Shown in pieces: positions 1-7,447 of a stretch of 15,356 bases of DNA (its first letter is position 1; every line of letters begins with the position of its first letter). A program made the position numbers and the translations under genes. The DNA is from JBOIBN01 sp050739575 (GTDB lineage Bacteria; Pseudomonadota; Gammaproteobacteria; JAKDMP01), in contig JBOIBN010000054.1 of assembly GCA_050739575.1 (NCBI GenBank), forward strand, positions 1-15,356, written 5' to 3'. A model generated the notes under the pieces. It searched no databases and was not told the origin of the DNA. It worked only from the letters and a program-made list of their open reading frames with translations.

Positions 1-2188
1 TCGCAGTCGTGATCGTGGTCGGCGCGCTCGCCGTGAGCGCCGGTGTTGCCTTGGCCACGCTTGCTGTGTTCTCAATTGTTGTACCGACCTCACCTGTTGC
101 CTTGAGCGTCACGTTCGCCGTCGCCGTTGCGCCGTCCGCGGCAATCTGGCCGAACGCGCAGGTGACGGTGCCCGAGGTCTCGGTGCAGCTCCCTTGGCTC
201 GCGCTCGCTGAGACAAGTGTCGCCGCCGCCGGTACGTGTATCTTCACCGCCATGGCGACTGAACCGGCAGTGGCATTGTTGGTCGCGATCGTCTGGCTGA
301 CGAAGTTATGACCCCGTAGCACGGTCTGCGGGGCACTCAGCGCAAGATCCAGATCCGAGTCGGTGTCGAAATAGATCGCGCCGACGTAGAGATCACCGTA
401 GGGGACAGCAGGCGCCCCAATCAAGGCGGTCGTGCCATTCCAGGCGACCGACGCCCCGAACTCGTCATCTTGCTCCCCATCGCTCGCGAAGAACTCGTGG
501 GTCTGGCTCCAAGTACCGTCCGAATCGGCAAACAGATAGGCCGAACCTGCGCAATCGAAATAGTTGTAAAGACAAGTCTGATCGGCTCCAATCAGCGCAG
601 TACCGCCGTCCAAAACGATCGCAGAGCCAAAATCTCCCACATCGGCTCCGATACCCGAGGTCGCCGTCAGGGTCTGCGTTTCGCTCCAGCTTCCACCCGC
701 CTCGCCGTATACGTAAACATAGCCCGTGAGGTCACTTCCCGGACCGGCGCGGATCGCACCCACCATAGCGGTGGACCCCGCCAGGGCGACCGAATATCCG
801 AACTCGTCGTAGATCTCATTGCCATCGCTCTCCGTCAGCTTCTGCGTCTGGCTCCAAGTGCCGCCCGAATTGTTGAATACATAGGCGGCGCCCTGAAACT
901 GTATGCCATAGGCGGTAGCTAGGGGAGCGCCGACGATGGCCGTGGTTCCGTCGAGCGCAACCGAGGAGCCGAGCGCGTCGCCGGCCGCGCCGTCGTTCGC
1001 CGTCAGCATCTGCGTCTGGCTCCAGGTGCCGCCCGAATCGCTAAACACGAAGGCCGCACCTTGCCCGGCGTTGGCATTGACAGTGGCGTTTTTTGCGCCG
1101 ATGAGAGCCGTGGTTCCATCGAGCGCGACCGAGGAACCGAACGCGTTATTGGGTCCGCCGCCGGTGGGGATGAGTTTCTGCGCCTCGGTCCAGCTACCAT
1201 TAGCGTACGTGAACACATAAGCTGCACCCTGTCCGTTGTCAACGCAAGTGGCGGGCGCCCCGATCAAGAGCGTGGTTCCGTCTGTTGCCAGCGAGCCTCC
1301 AAAGCAAGCCGACATATCATCGCTTGGGGTAAGTGTTTGCGTCAGCGTCCAGCTTCCGTTCGATTCGTTGAACACAAAAACCTTATTGGCGACAACAGGT
1401 GCGCCGGCAAATGCGGTCGCGCCGGAATACGCAACCCTAACCCCGAACGCTTGGCCCCAGGAATAGGAATCAGCGCCGATTTCCTGCTCGATCCAGACCA
1501 GCGGATCCACGGTGAGCGGATAGACAGCGTGCGCGTCGTTCACGGCGATCAGGATGCGATTGCCGTCGTTCTTCAGCGTGGCCGATACGACGTGGCCATT
1601 CGCATCGGTCACGACGAGCTTGCCGTAGCTGAGCTTGCCCCAGCCGAGATTTTCGCCGTGCGATGCAGCTTCTCGGCTCGTCGTCAGCGCCAGCGTTAGT
1701 TCACCGTTGCCGGCCGGGCGCTTCTCAACCGTGAAGCCCTGCTCGAAGCCCATCGGCAACACCCGCCACCATTCGGTCACGTTGCCGTGCGCGTAGGCGG
1801 CGCGATTGGCCTGGTTGGTCGGCGCAACCGGCTTGACGGACATGAGTTGATCGCCCCGACCATAGCTGGCAAGATGCAATGCGAGTGCGGGCGCATTCTT
1901 GCCGCTGAAGCGCGTACCGTCTTTTGTGAAGCAGGCCGTAAGCGATTGTTTGGGTAATGTCGCGCAGCCGTCCTTGCCGATGGCGTAGGCGGGGCCCGCA
2001 TCCTTGGCGAGCGCCTGATAGAGCGCAGGGCGCAGACCCGCGGGCAGCGCCTGGGTCGAGTGATTTGGATGGTCCGCAGCGCCCGCCGCCGCGCCATTGA
2101 TCGGGGCAGCAAGCGCCAAAGCACCGCCGCCCGCCAGCGCGAGCACCGACAAAAATGCCTTGAGACCGATTGTTCCTGGAACGTTCAT
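1..2188 (-). CDS. Exported FG-GAP beta-propeller protein with DUF11-like domain (C-terminus cut off by window edge)
   Basis: Reading the minus strand from the ATG at 2188 stays open for 729 codons to the window edge. Residues 1 to about 35 look like a signal peptide (hydrophobic run FLSVLALAGGGALALAA). Residues 45-230 form an N-terminal region ending in a YPLTVDP motif, common before propellers of this kind. From W232 to about residue 608 there are seven FG-GAP units of 53-59 residues, of the form FGxSVAxxGTTAxIGAP, GAAYVF, GxWSQTQ. The first W-strand (WIEQE, residue 232) lies before the first FG-GAP motif and the last unit lacks its own, so strand exchange could close a seven-bladed ring. 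After residue 615 comes a DUF11-like beta-sandwich (LDLALSAP, then CAFGQIAADG). A GGGGA stretch lies just upstream of the ATG. The protein is probably secreted or surface-bound with an adhesive or structural role; its ligand cannot be told. The anchor, if any, lies outside the window. Confidence 0.85.
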   Translation of the reverse strand, partial: MNVPGTIGLKAFLSVLALAGGGALALAAPINGAAAGAADHPNHSTQALPAGLRPALYQALAKDAGPAYAIGKDGCATLPKQSLTACFTKDGTRFSGKNAPALALHLASYGRGDQLMSVKPVAPTNQANRAAYAHGNVTEWWRVLPMGFEQGFTVEKRPAGNGELTLALTTSREAASHGENLGWGKLSYGKLVVTDANGHVVSATLKNDGNRILIAVNDAHAVYPLTVDPLVWIEQEIGADSYSWGQAFGVRVAYSGATAFAGAPVVANKVFVFNESNGSWTLTQTLTPSDDMSACFGGSLATDGTTLLIGAPATCVDNGQGAAYVFTYANGSWTEAQKLIPTGGGPNNAFGSSVALDGTTALIGAKNATVNANAGQGAAFVFSDSGGTWSQTQMLTANDGAAGDALGSSVALDGTTAIVGAPLATAYGIQFQGAAYVFNNSGGTWSQTQKLTESDGNEIYDEFGYSVALAGSTAMVGAIRAGPGSDLTGYVYVYGEAGGSWSETQTLTATSGIGADVGDFGSAIVLDGGTALIGADQTCLYNYFDCAGSAYLFADSDGTWSQTHEFFASDGEQDDEFGASVAWNGTTALIGAPAVPYGDLYVGAIYFDTDSDLDLALSAPQTVLRGHNFVSQTIATNNATAGSVAMAVKIHVPAAATLVSASASQGSCTETSGTVTCAFGQIAADGATATANVTLKATGEVGTTIENTASVAKATPALTASAPTTITTA
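500..1366 (-). repeat. Tandem ~168-bp coding repeats (FG-GAP blades)
   Basis: The sequence encoding the GxWSxTQ strand recurs on the plus strand with its TCCA core at about 508, 685, 853, 1021, 1189 and 1348. The spacings are 177, 168, 168, 168 and 159 bp, all multiples of three, so the repeats are in frame with the FG-GAP gene. The copies around 851 and 1019 are the most alike at DNA level, which suggests recent blade duplication or gene conversion. Confidence 0.8.
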
Positions 2189-2445
2189 AGGATTCCCCTG
2201 TGTAGCCGCGTGTTCCCGCCGGGCCGCAAAGACCCGGACCGCCGCGCGAAGACATATCGGAGCGGGGCCCGCCGGACGCGTCTGTTGGAGTTATCGCAAC
2301 GGGCCGGGGCCGATACGTGGACGAGCGTCCTTTAGACTATACGCCCGCAAGATCTGTCGTGGGAAAGTGTTTAGCGGGGGTATCACTTTGGCCGTACATG
2401 ATTCGAGCGCGGCCGTCTGCCCGGTGCCCTTTGGCGGCGGAGCCG
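2189..2445. other. Intergenic region upstream of the FG-GAP gene
   Basis: This 257-bp stretch lies between the stop of the thioesterase gene and the start of the FG-GAP gene, both on the minus strand. No convincing ORF was seen. It probably holds the FG-GAP promoter. A minus-strand TATAGT at 2341-2336 is a possible -10 box, without a good -35 at 16-18 bp. No strong hairpin with a T-tract follows the thioesterase gene. Confidence 0.5.
2336..2341 (-). promoter_or_regulatory. Possible -10 box for the FG-GAP gene
   Basis: TATAGT on the minus strand, followed by CTAAAGG, about 150 nt upstream of the FG-GAP ATG. No recognisable -35 lies at the usual distance, so this is only a candidate. A near-identical GTATAGTCTTA stands before the TPR lipoprotein gene at 13147. 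Confidence 0.25.
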
Positions 2446-2955
2446 TCAGGCGGTGCGACGCTTGGGAGTTGACGCCTCAGCCGACGAACGCGCGGCTTTC
2501 GTCATGACGCCATAGCGGCCGCGGAATTCGGCGCATGCCGAATTCTCTTTGCTGCCGACGCTGACTGCGATATCAATACCCGCGCGTCCGCGGCGCGCGA
2601 GCAGGGTAGCGAAACGATCCCAATCAGCTACCGCCGGTGCAGCGGCAGTCGCCCGCAGTTCGCCCGCGAAGGGCGCACGGAAACGGGTTTCGACATGCGA
2701 GATCATGATGGTCGTTTCGGGATTGGCGAGCATAAGCCACAAGAGCCCCCAGCCGGCGAGCGTGGCAAGGCATTCGATGCTGCCGCCGAAGGTTGTGCCT
2801 TCGTGGTTGCGGTTGACGTCGAAGGGAGCGGTGAGTACGAGTCGTCCCGGTCGATGATCGGCCACGCGAACGCGCATCGCAGCCGCAAGCGGTATGTGCG
2901 TGAAAATTTCCCGCTCCAATCGCGTTGCGATTTCCGGAGCGCCACGGCTGTTCAT
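2446..2955 (-). CDS. YiiD-type hot-dog fold thioesterase, putative
   Basis: The 169-residue product resembles the thioesterase domain found at the C-terminus of YiiD (YiiD_C family), here as a stand-alone protein. The diagnostic stretch is N48-R-N-HEGTTFGGS (residues 48-59) followed by the helix ECLATLAGWGLLWLM, then the strand TIMISHVETRFRAPF near residues 82-96. It is expected to hydrolyse an acyl thioester such as acyl-CoA or acyl-ACP in the cytoplasm; the substrate is unknown. The ATG at 2955 was chosen because upstream in-frame codons run into prmC and encode an unrelated Arg-rich stretch. The gene starts 11 nt after the prmC stop on the same strand, so the two are probably co-transcribed. 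The SD is weak (GCAGAG). Confidence 0.8.
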   Translation of the reverse strand: MNSRGAPEIATRLEREIFTHIPLAAAMRVRVADHRPGRLVLTAPFDVNRNHEGTTFGGSIECLATLAGWGLLWLMLANPETTIMISHVETRFRAPFAGELRATAAAPAVADWDRFATLLARRGRAGIDIAVSVGSKENSACAEFRGRYGVMTKAARSSAEASTPKRRTA

Positions 2956-2966
2956 AGCTCTGCATT

Positions 2967-3815
2967 TTACCTGCCACGGCGGGCGGTGACGGCACGCGGC
3001 AAATTCGAGTAGTCGCAGTAGCCGCTCACATTTTCCCAACCCGCGACTTGGGCGAGTTCGATGACTGCGGCCTGTTGTGTCGCGCCGTGTTCGAGCACAA
3101 TCCAACCGCCCGGACGCAGATGCATGGCCGCCGCGCAGAGAAGTCGGCGGATGTCGTCAAGTCCGTCGTCGCCGGCTCCGAGCGCCGTGCGCGGTTCGTG
3201 AAGGAGGTCGCCGTGCATAAGATGCGGATCATCGGCAGCGACATAAGGCGGATTCGTTACGATCAGATCGAATGCGGTCGGTGCGAACGGCGTCAGCCAA
3301 TCGGCCTGTACTAAATGCACGTTGGCGAGGCCGAGCGCATCGGCATTCGCAGCGGTGATTGCGAGTGCATCGGCCGAGCGATCGCTGGCGATGACGCGCG
3401 CGTCCGTACGTTCGTGCGCCAGGGCAAGCGCGATCGCGCCGCTGCCGGTGCCGAGATCGGCGACGCACGGGTCGCGGGTGTCGGTCAGGCGGTCGAGTGA
3501 GAGTTCCACGAGCAGCTCCGTTTCCGGGCGCGGAATCAGCACCGCCGGACTGACCGTGAGCGGGAGACCATAAAATTCGCGCTTGCCCGTCAGGTAGGCG
3601 ACGGGCTCGCCCTTTGCGCGCCGCACGACGAGTGCAAGCGCTTTACCGGCCTCTTCGGGTGAGATCTGCCGCTCGGGATGTGCATACAAGACGCTGTGTT
3701 CCAGAGCGAGGGCGTGAGCGACGAGAATCGGCGCCTCGCGCGGGTCGGCGAGCCCGGCGCGTGCAGTCGCAAGCAGCTCGCCGAGCGTCGCGGGAAGGGT
3801 GCGGCCGGTATTCAT
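2967..3815 (-). CDS. prmC: Peptide chain release factor N5-glutamine methyltransferase PrmC
   Basis: The 282-residue length is normal for PrmC (HemK). It is an SAM-dependent methyltransferase that modifies the Gln of the GGQ motif in release factors 1 and 2, needed for efficient termination. An N-terminal helical domain (1-85) leads to IPRPETE (94-100), the SAM-binding loop LGTGSGA (121-127) and the catalytic NPPY (188-191), which holds the substrate glutamine. The ending DYSNLPRAV fits the family's usual C-terminal pattern. Its substrate PrfA is encoded in this window at 10735-11829; the usual prfA-prmC adjacency is broken here. The gene is divergent from cbs with only 41 bp between starts; minus-strand TATGTT at 3831-3826 is a possible -10 very close to the ATG. 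Confidence 0.95.
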   Translation of the reverse strand: MNTGRTLPATLGELLATARAGLADPREAPILVAHALALEHSVLYAHPERQISPEEAGKALALVVRRAKGEPVAYLTGKREFYGLPLTVSPAVLIPRPETELLVELSLDRLTDTRDPCVADLGTGSGAIALALAHERTDARVIASDRSADALAITAANADALGLANVHLVQADWLTPFAPTAFDLIVTNPPYVAADDPHLMHGDLLHEPRTALGAGDDGLDDIRRLLCAAAMHLRPGGWIVLEHGATQQAAVIELAQVAGWENVSGYCDYSNLPRAVTARRGR

Positions 3816-3856
3816 ACTGCTAACATAACCGCTTTTCCGGGACCGCGAAGAACCGC

Positions 3857-5227
3857 ATGCCGATTGCCACCAGCGTGCTCGATCTCATCGGCAACACGCC
3901 GATGGTGGAGGCCTCCCGCCTTGACACCGGGCGCTGCCGGCTGTTCCTTAAGCTCGAAGCGCTCAATCCCGGGGGCTCGATCAAGGACCGCATCGGCCGT
4001 CACATGATCGAGGCGGCGGAGCGCCGCGGCGAACTCAAACCGGGCGACTTGATCGTCGAAGCGACGGCCGGCAACACCGGTCTCGGTCTCGCGCTGGTCG
4101 CCGCGATCCGCGGCTACCGCTTGCTCATCGTGATGCCGGACAAGATGAGCCGCGAAAAGGTCTTCAACGTGCAGGCGATGGGCGCCGAAGTGGTGCTCAC
4201 TCGTTCGGACGTGCAAAAGGGTCACCCCGAGTATTATCAGGATCTCGCCGAACGTCTTGCCGGCGAACGCGGTGGCTACTACATCAATCAGTTCGCCAAC
4301 GCGGACAATCCGGCGGCGCACGCGGCGACAACCGGACCGGAAATTCTCGAACAGATGGACGGCAAGGTGGACGCCGTCGTGCTTGGTGTCGGTACCAGCG
4401 GCACGCTGACCGGCATGACCCGCTACTTTGCCCAAGCCTCGCCGGCAACCGAATTCGTGCTCGCCGATCCCGAGGGTTCGGTGCTCGCCGATTACATCGC
4501 AACCGGCAAGCTCGGCAAGGCGGGGCGCTGGCTGGTCGAGGGCATCGGCGAGGACTTCATTCCCTCGATTGCGGATCTTTCCGCGGTGAAGCGCGCCTAC
4601 ACGATTTCAGATGCCGAATCTTTCGCGACGGCACGCGAGGTGCTGCGCAAGGAAGGCCTGCTGCTCGGCTCTTCCTCGGGTACCTTGATTGCCGCGGCGC
4701 TGCGCTATTGCCGCGAGCAGACTGAACCCAAACGCGTGGTGACGCTCGGCTGCGATACCGGCGCCAAGTATTTGTCCAAGTTCTACAACGATTTCTGGCT
4801 GGCCGAACGCGGCTTTCTCACGCCCGATCCTAGCGGCACGCTGAACGATCTCATCACCCGGCCGCATCGCCACCACGCGACGGTGACGGTCGGACCCGAG
4901 GACACGCTTTCCACGGCGCACAATCGCCTGCGCGACGGCGGTTATTCGCAATTGCCGGTGGTACGCGACGGACGGCTGGTCGGGGCGATAACCGAAGGCG
5001 ACCTCCTGCATGCTGTGATCGATTTGTCGCTGCCCTTCGAGGCGCCGGTCGGCCGGGTAATGAACGCCGGATTCCCACGCATGAGCGTAAACGACCCGAC
5101 GGAATGGCTGGCGGAACGGCTGGCAGTCGAAACCGCCGTCGCGATCGAGGACGGCGATGAGTTTCTGGGCCTCGTCACGCGCGCCGACTATCTCACCTGG
5201 ATCCGCAACAAGGAAGCCCGAGCATGA
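3857..5227 (+). CDS. cbs: Cystathionine beta-synthase with C-terminal CBS-domain pair
   Basis: A fold-type II PLP enzyme of 456 residues. It should condense homocysteine with serine (or an activated serine) to cystathionine. Visible motifs are the PLP lysine in GGSIKDR (K43), the substrate loop TAGNTG (70-75), GVGTSGTLTG (177-186) and the phosphate-binding GSSSGT (271-276). Two CBS domains follow at roughly 339-391 (ending AITEGDLLHAVI) and 396-450 (ending GLVTRADYL), probably a regulatory Bateman module. There is no N-terminal haem-binding extension as in animal enzymes. O-acetylserine or O-phosphoserine as the serine donor cannot be excluded. It shares an ATGA overlap with the following gene, indicating translational coupling. 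Confidence 0.93.
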   Translation: MPIATSVLDLIGNTPMVEASRLDTGRCRLFLKLEALNPGGSIKDRIGRHMIEAAERRGELKPGDLIVEATAGNTGLGLALVAAIRGYRLLIVMPDKMSREKVFNVQAMGAEVVLTRSDVQKGHPEYYQDLAERLAGERGGYYINQFANADNPAAHAATTGPEILEQMDGKVDAVVLGVGTSGTLTGMTRYFAQASPATEFVLADPEGSVLADYIATGKLGKAGRWLVEGIGEDFIPSIADLSAVKRAYTISDAESFATAREVLRKEGLLLGSSSGTLIAAALRYCREQTEPKRVVTLGCDTGAKYLSKFYNDFWLAERGFLTPDPSGTLNDLITRPHRHHATVTVGPEDTLSTAHNRLRDGGYSQLPVVRDGRLVGAITEGDLLHAVIDLSLPFEAPVGRVMNAGFPRMSVNDPTEWLAERLAVETAVAIEDGDEFLGLVTRADYLTWIRNKEARA

Positions 5228-6390
5228 GTGCATCTGAAAACTTTAGTTTCGAAACGCTGTGCGTGCACGGCGGTCAAGAGCCCGATCTGGTTACGGGCGC
5301 CGTGATGCCGCCGATCTCGCAAGCTTCCACCTACGCCCAAGTGAGCCCCGGCAAGCACAAAGGCTATGAGTATTCGCGCACCCAAAATCCGACGCGACTC
5401 GCCTGGGAACGCGCGATTGCGTCGCTCGAAGGCGGCGTCGAAGGCTACGCCTTTGCTTCCGGCATGGCTGCCGCGGCGACGGCGCTGGAACTCCTGCCCG
5501 CCGGCAGCGAAGTGCTTGCCATGGATGATCTTTACGGCGGCACGCACCGCCTGTTTCAGAAGGTGCGCGCAAAGAGCGCAGGACTGAAGTTTACTTATGC
5601 TGATCTGTCGGATTCGCAGACGCTTGCGAAGGCGCTAACTTCCGAAACGCGTCTGGTATGGGTCGAGACACCGAGCAACCCGTTGCTCAAGCTCGTGGAT
5701 CTCACAGCTGTTGCCGAGGCGGCGCGCAAGGTCGGCGCACTCACACTCGCCGACAACACGTTTGCGACCCCGTGGAGCCAGCGCCCGCTCGAACACGGTT
5801 TCGATCTGGTGCTGCATTCGGCAACCAAGTATTTGAACGGCCATTCCGACATGGTTGGCGGCGTGCTCGTCGCGGGCGCGCCAGAGCTCGCCGAACGCAT
5901 TGCCTTTCTGCAAAACTCCGTCGGTGCCGTGGCCGGTCCGTTCGATTCCTACCTTGCACTGCGCGGCGTGAAGACGCTCGCCTTGCGTATGGAACGCCAT
6001 TCGTCGAGCGCACTCGCGATCGCCGAACACCTTGCGACTCATCCCAAGGTCCGTCGCCTCGTTTATCCCGGACTTGAAAGCCATCCGCAACATACACTCG
6101 CGAAGCGACAGATGCAGCGCGGCTTCGGCGGCATGGTAAGCGCGGTGCTAGCGAGCGATCTCGACGGTGCCCGCCGGTTTCTGGAGCAGGTGAAACTGTT
6201 CACGCTTGCGGAAAGCCTGGGCGGCGTGGAAAGCCTGATCGAACATCCGGCGCTGATGACTCACGCCGCGATGCCCGAGACGCAGCGCCAGGCTCTCGGC
6301 TTCGATGACGGGCTGGTACGGCTTTCCGTCGGCATCGAGGATCCACGCGACCTGATCGCTGATCTCGACAACGCACTGAACGCAATCTAG
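5224..6390 (+). CDS. Cystathionine gamma-lyase / gamma-synthase family PLP enzyme
   Basis: The 388 residues are full length for the Cys/Met-metabolism PLP family (fold type I). Seen are YSRTQNPTR (50-58; phosphate-binding Tyr and Arg), ASGMAAA (78-84), DDLYGGTHRL (101-110, with the PLP-stacking Tyr104), ADNTFATP (176-183; Asp177 binds the pyridine N) and the PLP lysine in SATKYLNGHSD (K202). The C-terminal ESLGGVESLIEHPA is a strong family signature. Next to cbs, the likely job is gamma-lyase: splitting cystathionine into cysteine, 2-oxobutyrate and ammonia. Gamma-synthase activity cannot be excluded, because sequence alone separates the two poorly and such genes are often labelled metB. The start is fixed by the 4-nt overlap with cbs. 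Confidence 0.92.
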   Translation: MSASENFSFETLCVHGGQEPDLVTGAVMPPISQASTYAQVSPGKHKGYEYSRTQNPTRLAWERAIASLEGGVEGYAFASGMAAAATALELLPAGSEVLAMDDLYGGTHRLFQKVRAKSAGLKFTYADLSDSQTLAKALTSETRLVWVETPSNPLLKLVDLTAVAEAARKVGALTLADNTFATPWSQRPLEHGFDLVLHSATKYLNGHSDMVGGVLVAGAPELAERIAFLQNSVGAVAGPFDSYLALRGVKTLALRMERHSSSALAIAEHLATHPKVRRLVYPGLESHPQHTLAKRQMQRGFGGMVSAVLASDLDGARRFLEQVKLFTLAESLGGVESLIEHPALMTHAAMPETQRQALGFDDGLVRLSVGIEDPRDLIADLDNALNAI

Positions 6391-6446
6391 CACGCGTCTT
6401 TTTTGTCCGTCCCTGCGGGTGAAGGCGAGCGCTGCAGCCTAATGAC

Positions 6447-6461
6447 GTCAACGATATTGAC
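6447..6461. promoter_or_regulatory. Palindromic operator-like site before the SseB-domain gene
   Basis: GTCAA-CGATA-TTGAC is a perfect 5-bp inverted repeat with a 5-nt spacer. It also contains a T-N11-A pattern (TCAAcgataTTGA) of the kind bound by LysR-type regulators. Its left arm overlaps the 8-bp palindrome TGACGTCA (6443-6450). It lies 14 nt before the next ATG, where a bound protein could block initiation. No regulator gene is seen in the window. Confidence 0.3.
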
Positions 6462-6475
6462 ATGGAGCAGGAAAC

Positions 6476-7015
6476 ATGAATGAAGCACAACAGGCCGTCA
6501 ACCAGCCGCCGCCGATGTTCGATCCGAACGCCGAACTGGAGTATCTGCTCGCCGGCGCGAAGGAGGGCAAGGTATCCGTTATTACCGTGTACCAAGCGCT
6601 GTTGCGGGCACCCGTGTATGCATTGTTCGATCGCGAGATGAGCCCCGAGAATCTCGATCCTGCAGGTAATGCGCTGGTGTTCGAAACCAGCGACATGGGC
6701 AACCTGATGGTGCTGTTCACGGCGCCCGAGCTCTCGGAGAAGCTCGGCACCGACGCCGGCGAGTTCAACCATCCCGCCCAGCTGTCCGGGGAATATGTCG
6801 TCAGCGTGCTAGCCGAGAATACCGGTATCATCATGAATCCGGGTCACGATTACGGCGTCAAACTTTCGGCGAAGGGGCTCAAGCAGTTGAAGCAGGACTT
6901 CGGTACCCGCGGCGGTCCGCAAGGTGCGGCGGGCGGGCCCGGCGGTATGCCGCCGGGATTTTCGGGTGCACCGGGCAGTGGGCCGCCGGGAACGCCGTTC
7001 CCGCAGATCAACTGA
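6476..7015 (+). CDS. SseB-domain protein with Gly/Pro-rich C-terminal tail
   Basis: A 179-residue protein without signal peptide or membrane segment, so probably cytoplasmic. Residues 18-142 resemble the N-terminal domain of SseB-like proteins: the first helix (LEYLLAGAKEGKVSVITVYQ), the strand APVYALF, NLMVLFTAPELSEKL (76-90) and GIIMNPGHDYGVKLS (117-131). The molecular function of the family is poorly known, and the SseB name alone does not imply type III secretion. Residues 144-179 are a low-complexity tail of Gly, Pro and Ala, with GGPGGMPPGF and GSGPPGTPF. The SD AGGA lies 5 nt before the ATG. It follows the CGL gene by 85 bp on the same strand with no clear terminator between, so partial read-through is possible. 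Confidence 0.7.
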   Translation: MNEAQQAVNQPPPMFDPNAELEYLLAGAKEGKVSVITVYQALLRAPVYALFDREMSPENLDPAGNALVFETSDMGNLMVLFTAPELSEKLGTDAGEFNHPAQLSGEYVVSVLAENTGIIMNPGHDYGVKLSAKGLKQLKQDFGTRGGPQGAAGGPGGMPPGFSGAPGSGPPGTPFPQIN

Positions 7016-7053
7016 GCTTCGGTGATTTTTCGGGTGTGGCTCATACGTTTGCC

Positions 7054-7085
7054 AAAAAACAAGGCCCGCTGAAACGGGCCTTGTT
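7054..7085 (-). terminator. Rho-independent terminator, stronger on the minus strand
   Basis: An 11-bp perfect stem AACAAGGCCCG / CGGGCCTTGTT (7058-7068 and 7075-7085) with a six-base loop. The plus-strand A-run at 7054-7059 gives six consecutive T on the minus strand, so it is best oriented for a minus-strand transcript. On the plus strand only TTGTT follows, yet it could also stop transcripts of the SseB-domain gene. The core arms AAGGCCCG/CGGGCCTT recur in the terminator at 9543-9566. Confidence 0.85.
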
Positions 7086-7106
7086 CGCGTACATTCGGCT
7101 CGCGCT

Positions 7107-7148
7107 TCAGCCGCCGAGCACCGCTACCGTAATGACCGTACGTTTCAT
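7107..7148 (-). pseudogene. Remnant of a small lipoprotein gene (13 codons left)
   Basis: The ATG at 7148 opens MKRTVITVAVLGG and then a TGA. This matches the first 13 residues of the intact lipoprotein at 9591-9863 (MKRLVIAMTVLGG) at 9 of 13 positions. The sequence just before both ATGs is alike (GAGAAGAATCC and GAGACAAGACTC). Both stops are preceded by GGCGGC, both are followed by GCCGRATRTAC, and both lead within 21-24 nt to a hairpin with the same arms. The simplest reading is a paralogue that lost everything between two GGCGG stretches. A functional 13-residue peptide is the alternative. The ATG overlaps the stop of the minus-strand ORF above it. Confidence 0.55.
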
Positions 7149-7447
7149 GGATTCTTCTCGACGAATGTCGCGGTAATCAATCCTGGCGCGTCGCGCGTCC
7201 GTTCACAATGGATGATGAATTCGAGTCGCAAGTGCACCATGCCTGATTTGCTGGAGACCTTCGGTGGGTATGCGGTCGGCGAGGCGTGTGCGCGCTCTGT
7301 CGTCATCATGCGGTCGCCACCTCCAAAGCCGCCGATTTCCGGTAACCGACGCTGCGCGCGATCGCGTAGTATAGGTAGTATGTTGTTCTTGTCTTTTTGC
7401 TCATCGAAATATTCATTTTCCTTCGCATTCGCCTCCACCGCTTTCAC
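7145..7447 (-). CDS. Uncertain 100-codon minus-strand ORF
   Basis: A GTG-started ORF ending TFVEKNP. The first 30 residues are strongly charged (AKENEYFDEQKDKNN). The middle has a GGFGGGD stretch, and the end (YPPKV, then SGMVHLRLEFIIH) faintly recalls a TonB C-terminal strand, too little for a call. Its GTG overlaps as GTGA the stop of a 22-codon reading frame starting at 7512 (MTYQNKEKSSPNQ and on), and its own stop overlaps the next ATG. No SD precedes the GTG. It could be a real coupled gene, a gene split by a frameshift near 7447, or noise. Confidence 0.25.
   Translation of the reverse strand: MKAVEANAKENEYFDEQKDKNNILPILRDRAQRRLPEIGGFGGGDRMMTTERAHASPTAYPPKVSSKSGMVHLRLEFIIHCERTRDAPGLITATFVEKNP

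Noticed and set aside
500..1366. The regular ~168-bp periodicity considered as a CRISPR or intergenic repeat array
   Set aside because: The spacing is far too long, units are in frame and coding, and the repeats encode FG-GAP blades.
470..1699. Plus-strand open frames of 150-212 codons opposite the FG-GAP gene
   Set aside because: Their repetitive translations simply mirror the 168-bp repeats of the minus-strand FG-GAP gene.
3812..4435. 207-codon minus-strand frame opposite cbs, and a similar one at 4607-5233
   Set aside because: Both lie fully opposite a well-supported cbs gene and show no recognisable motif.
6391..6410. T-run after the CGL gene as a terminator
   Set aside because: TTTTTT at 6399-6404 is not preceded by a stable hairpin.
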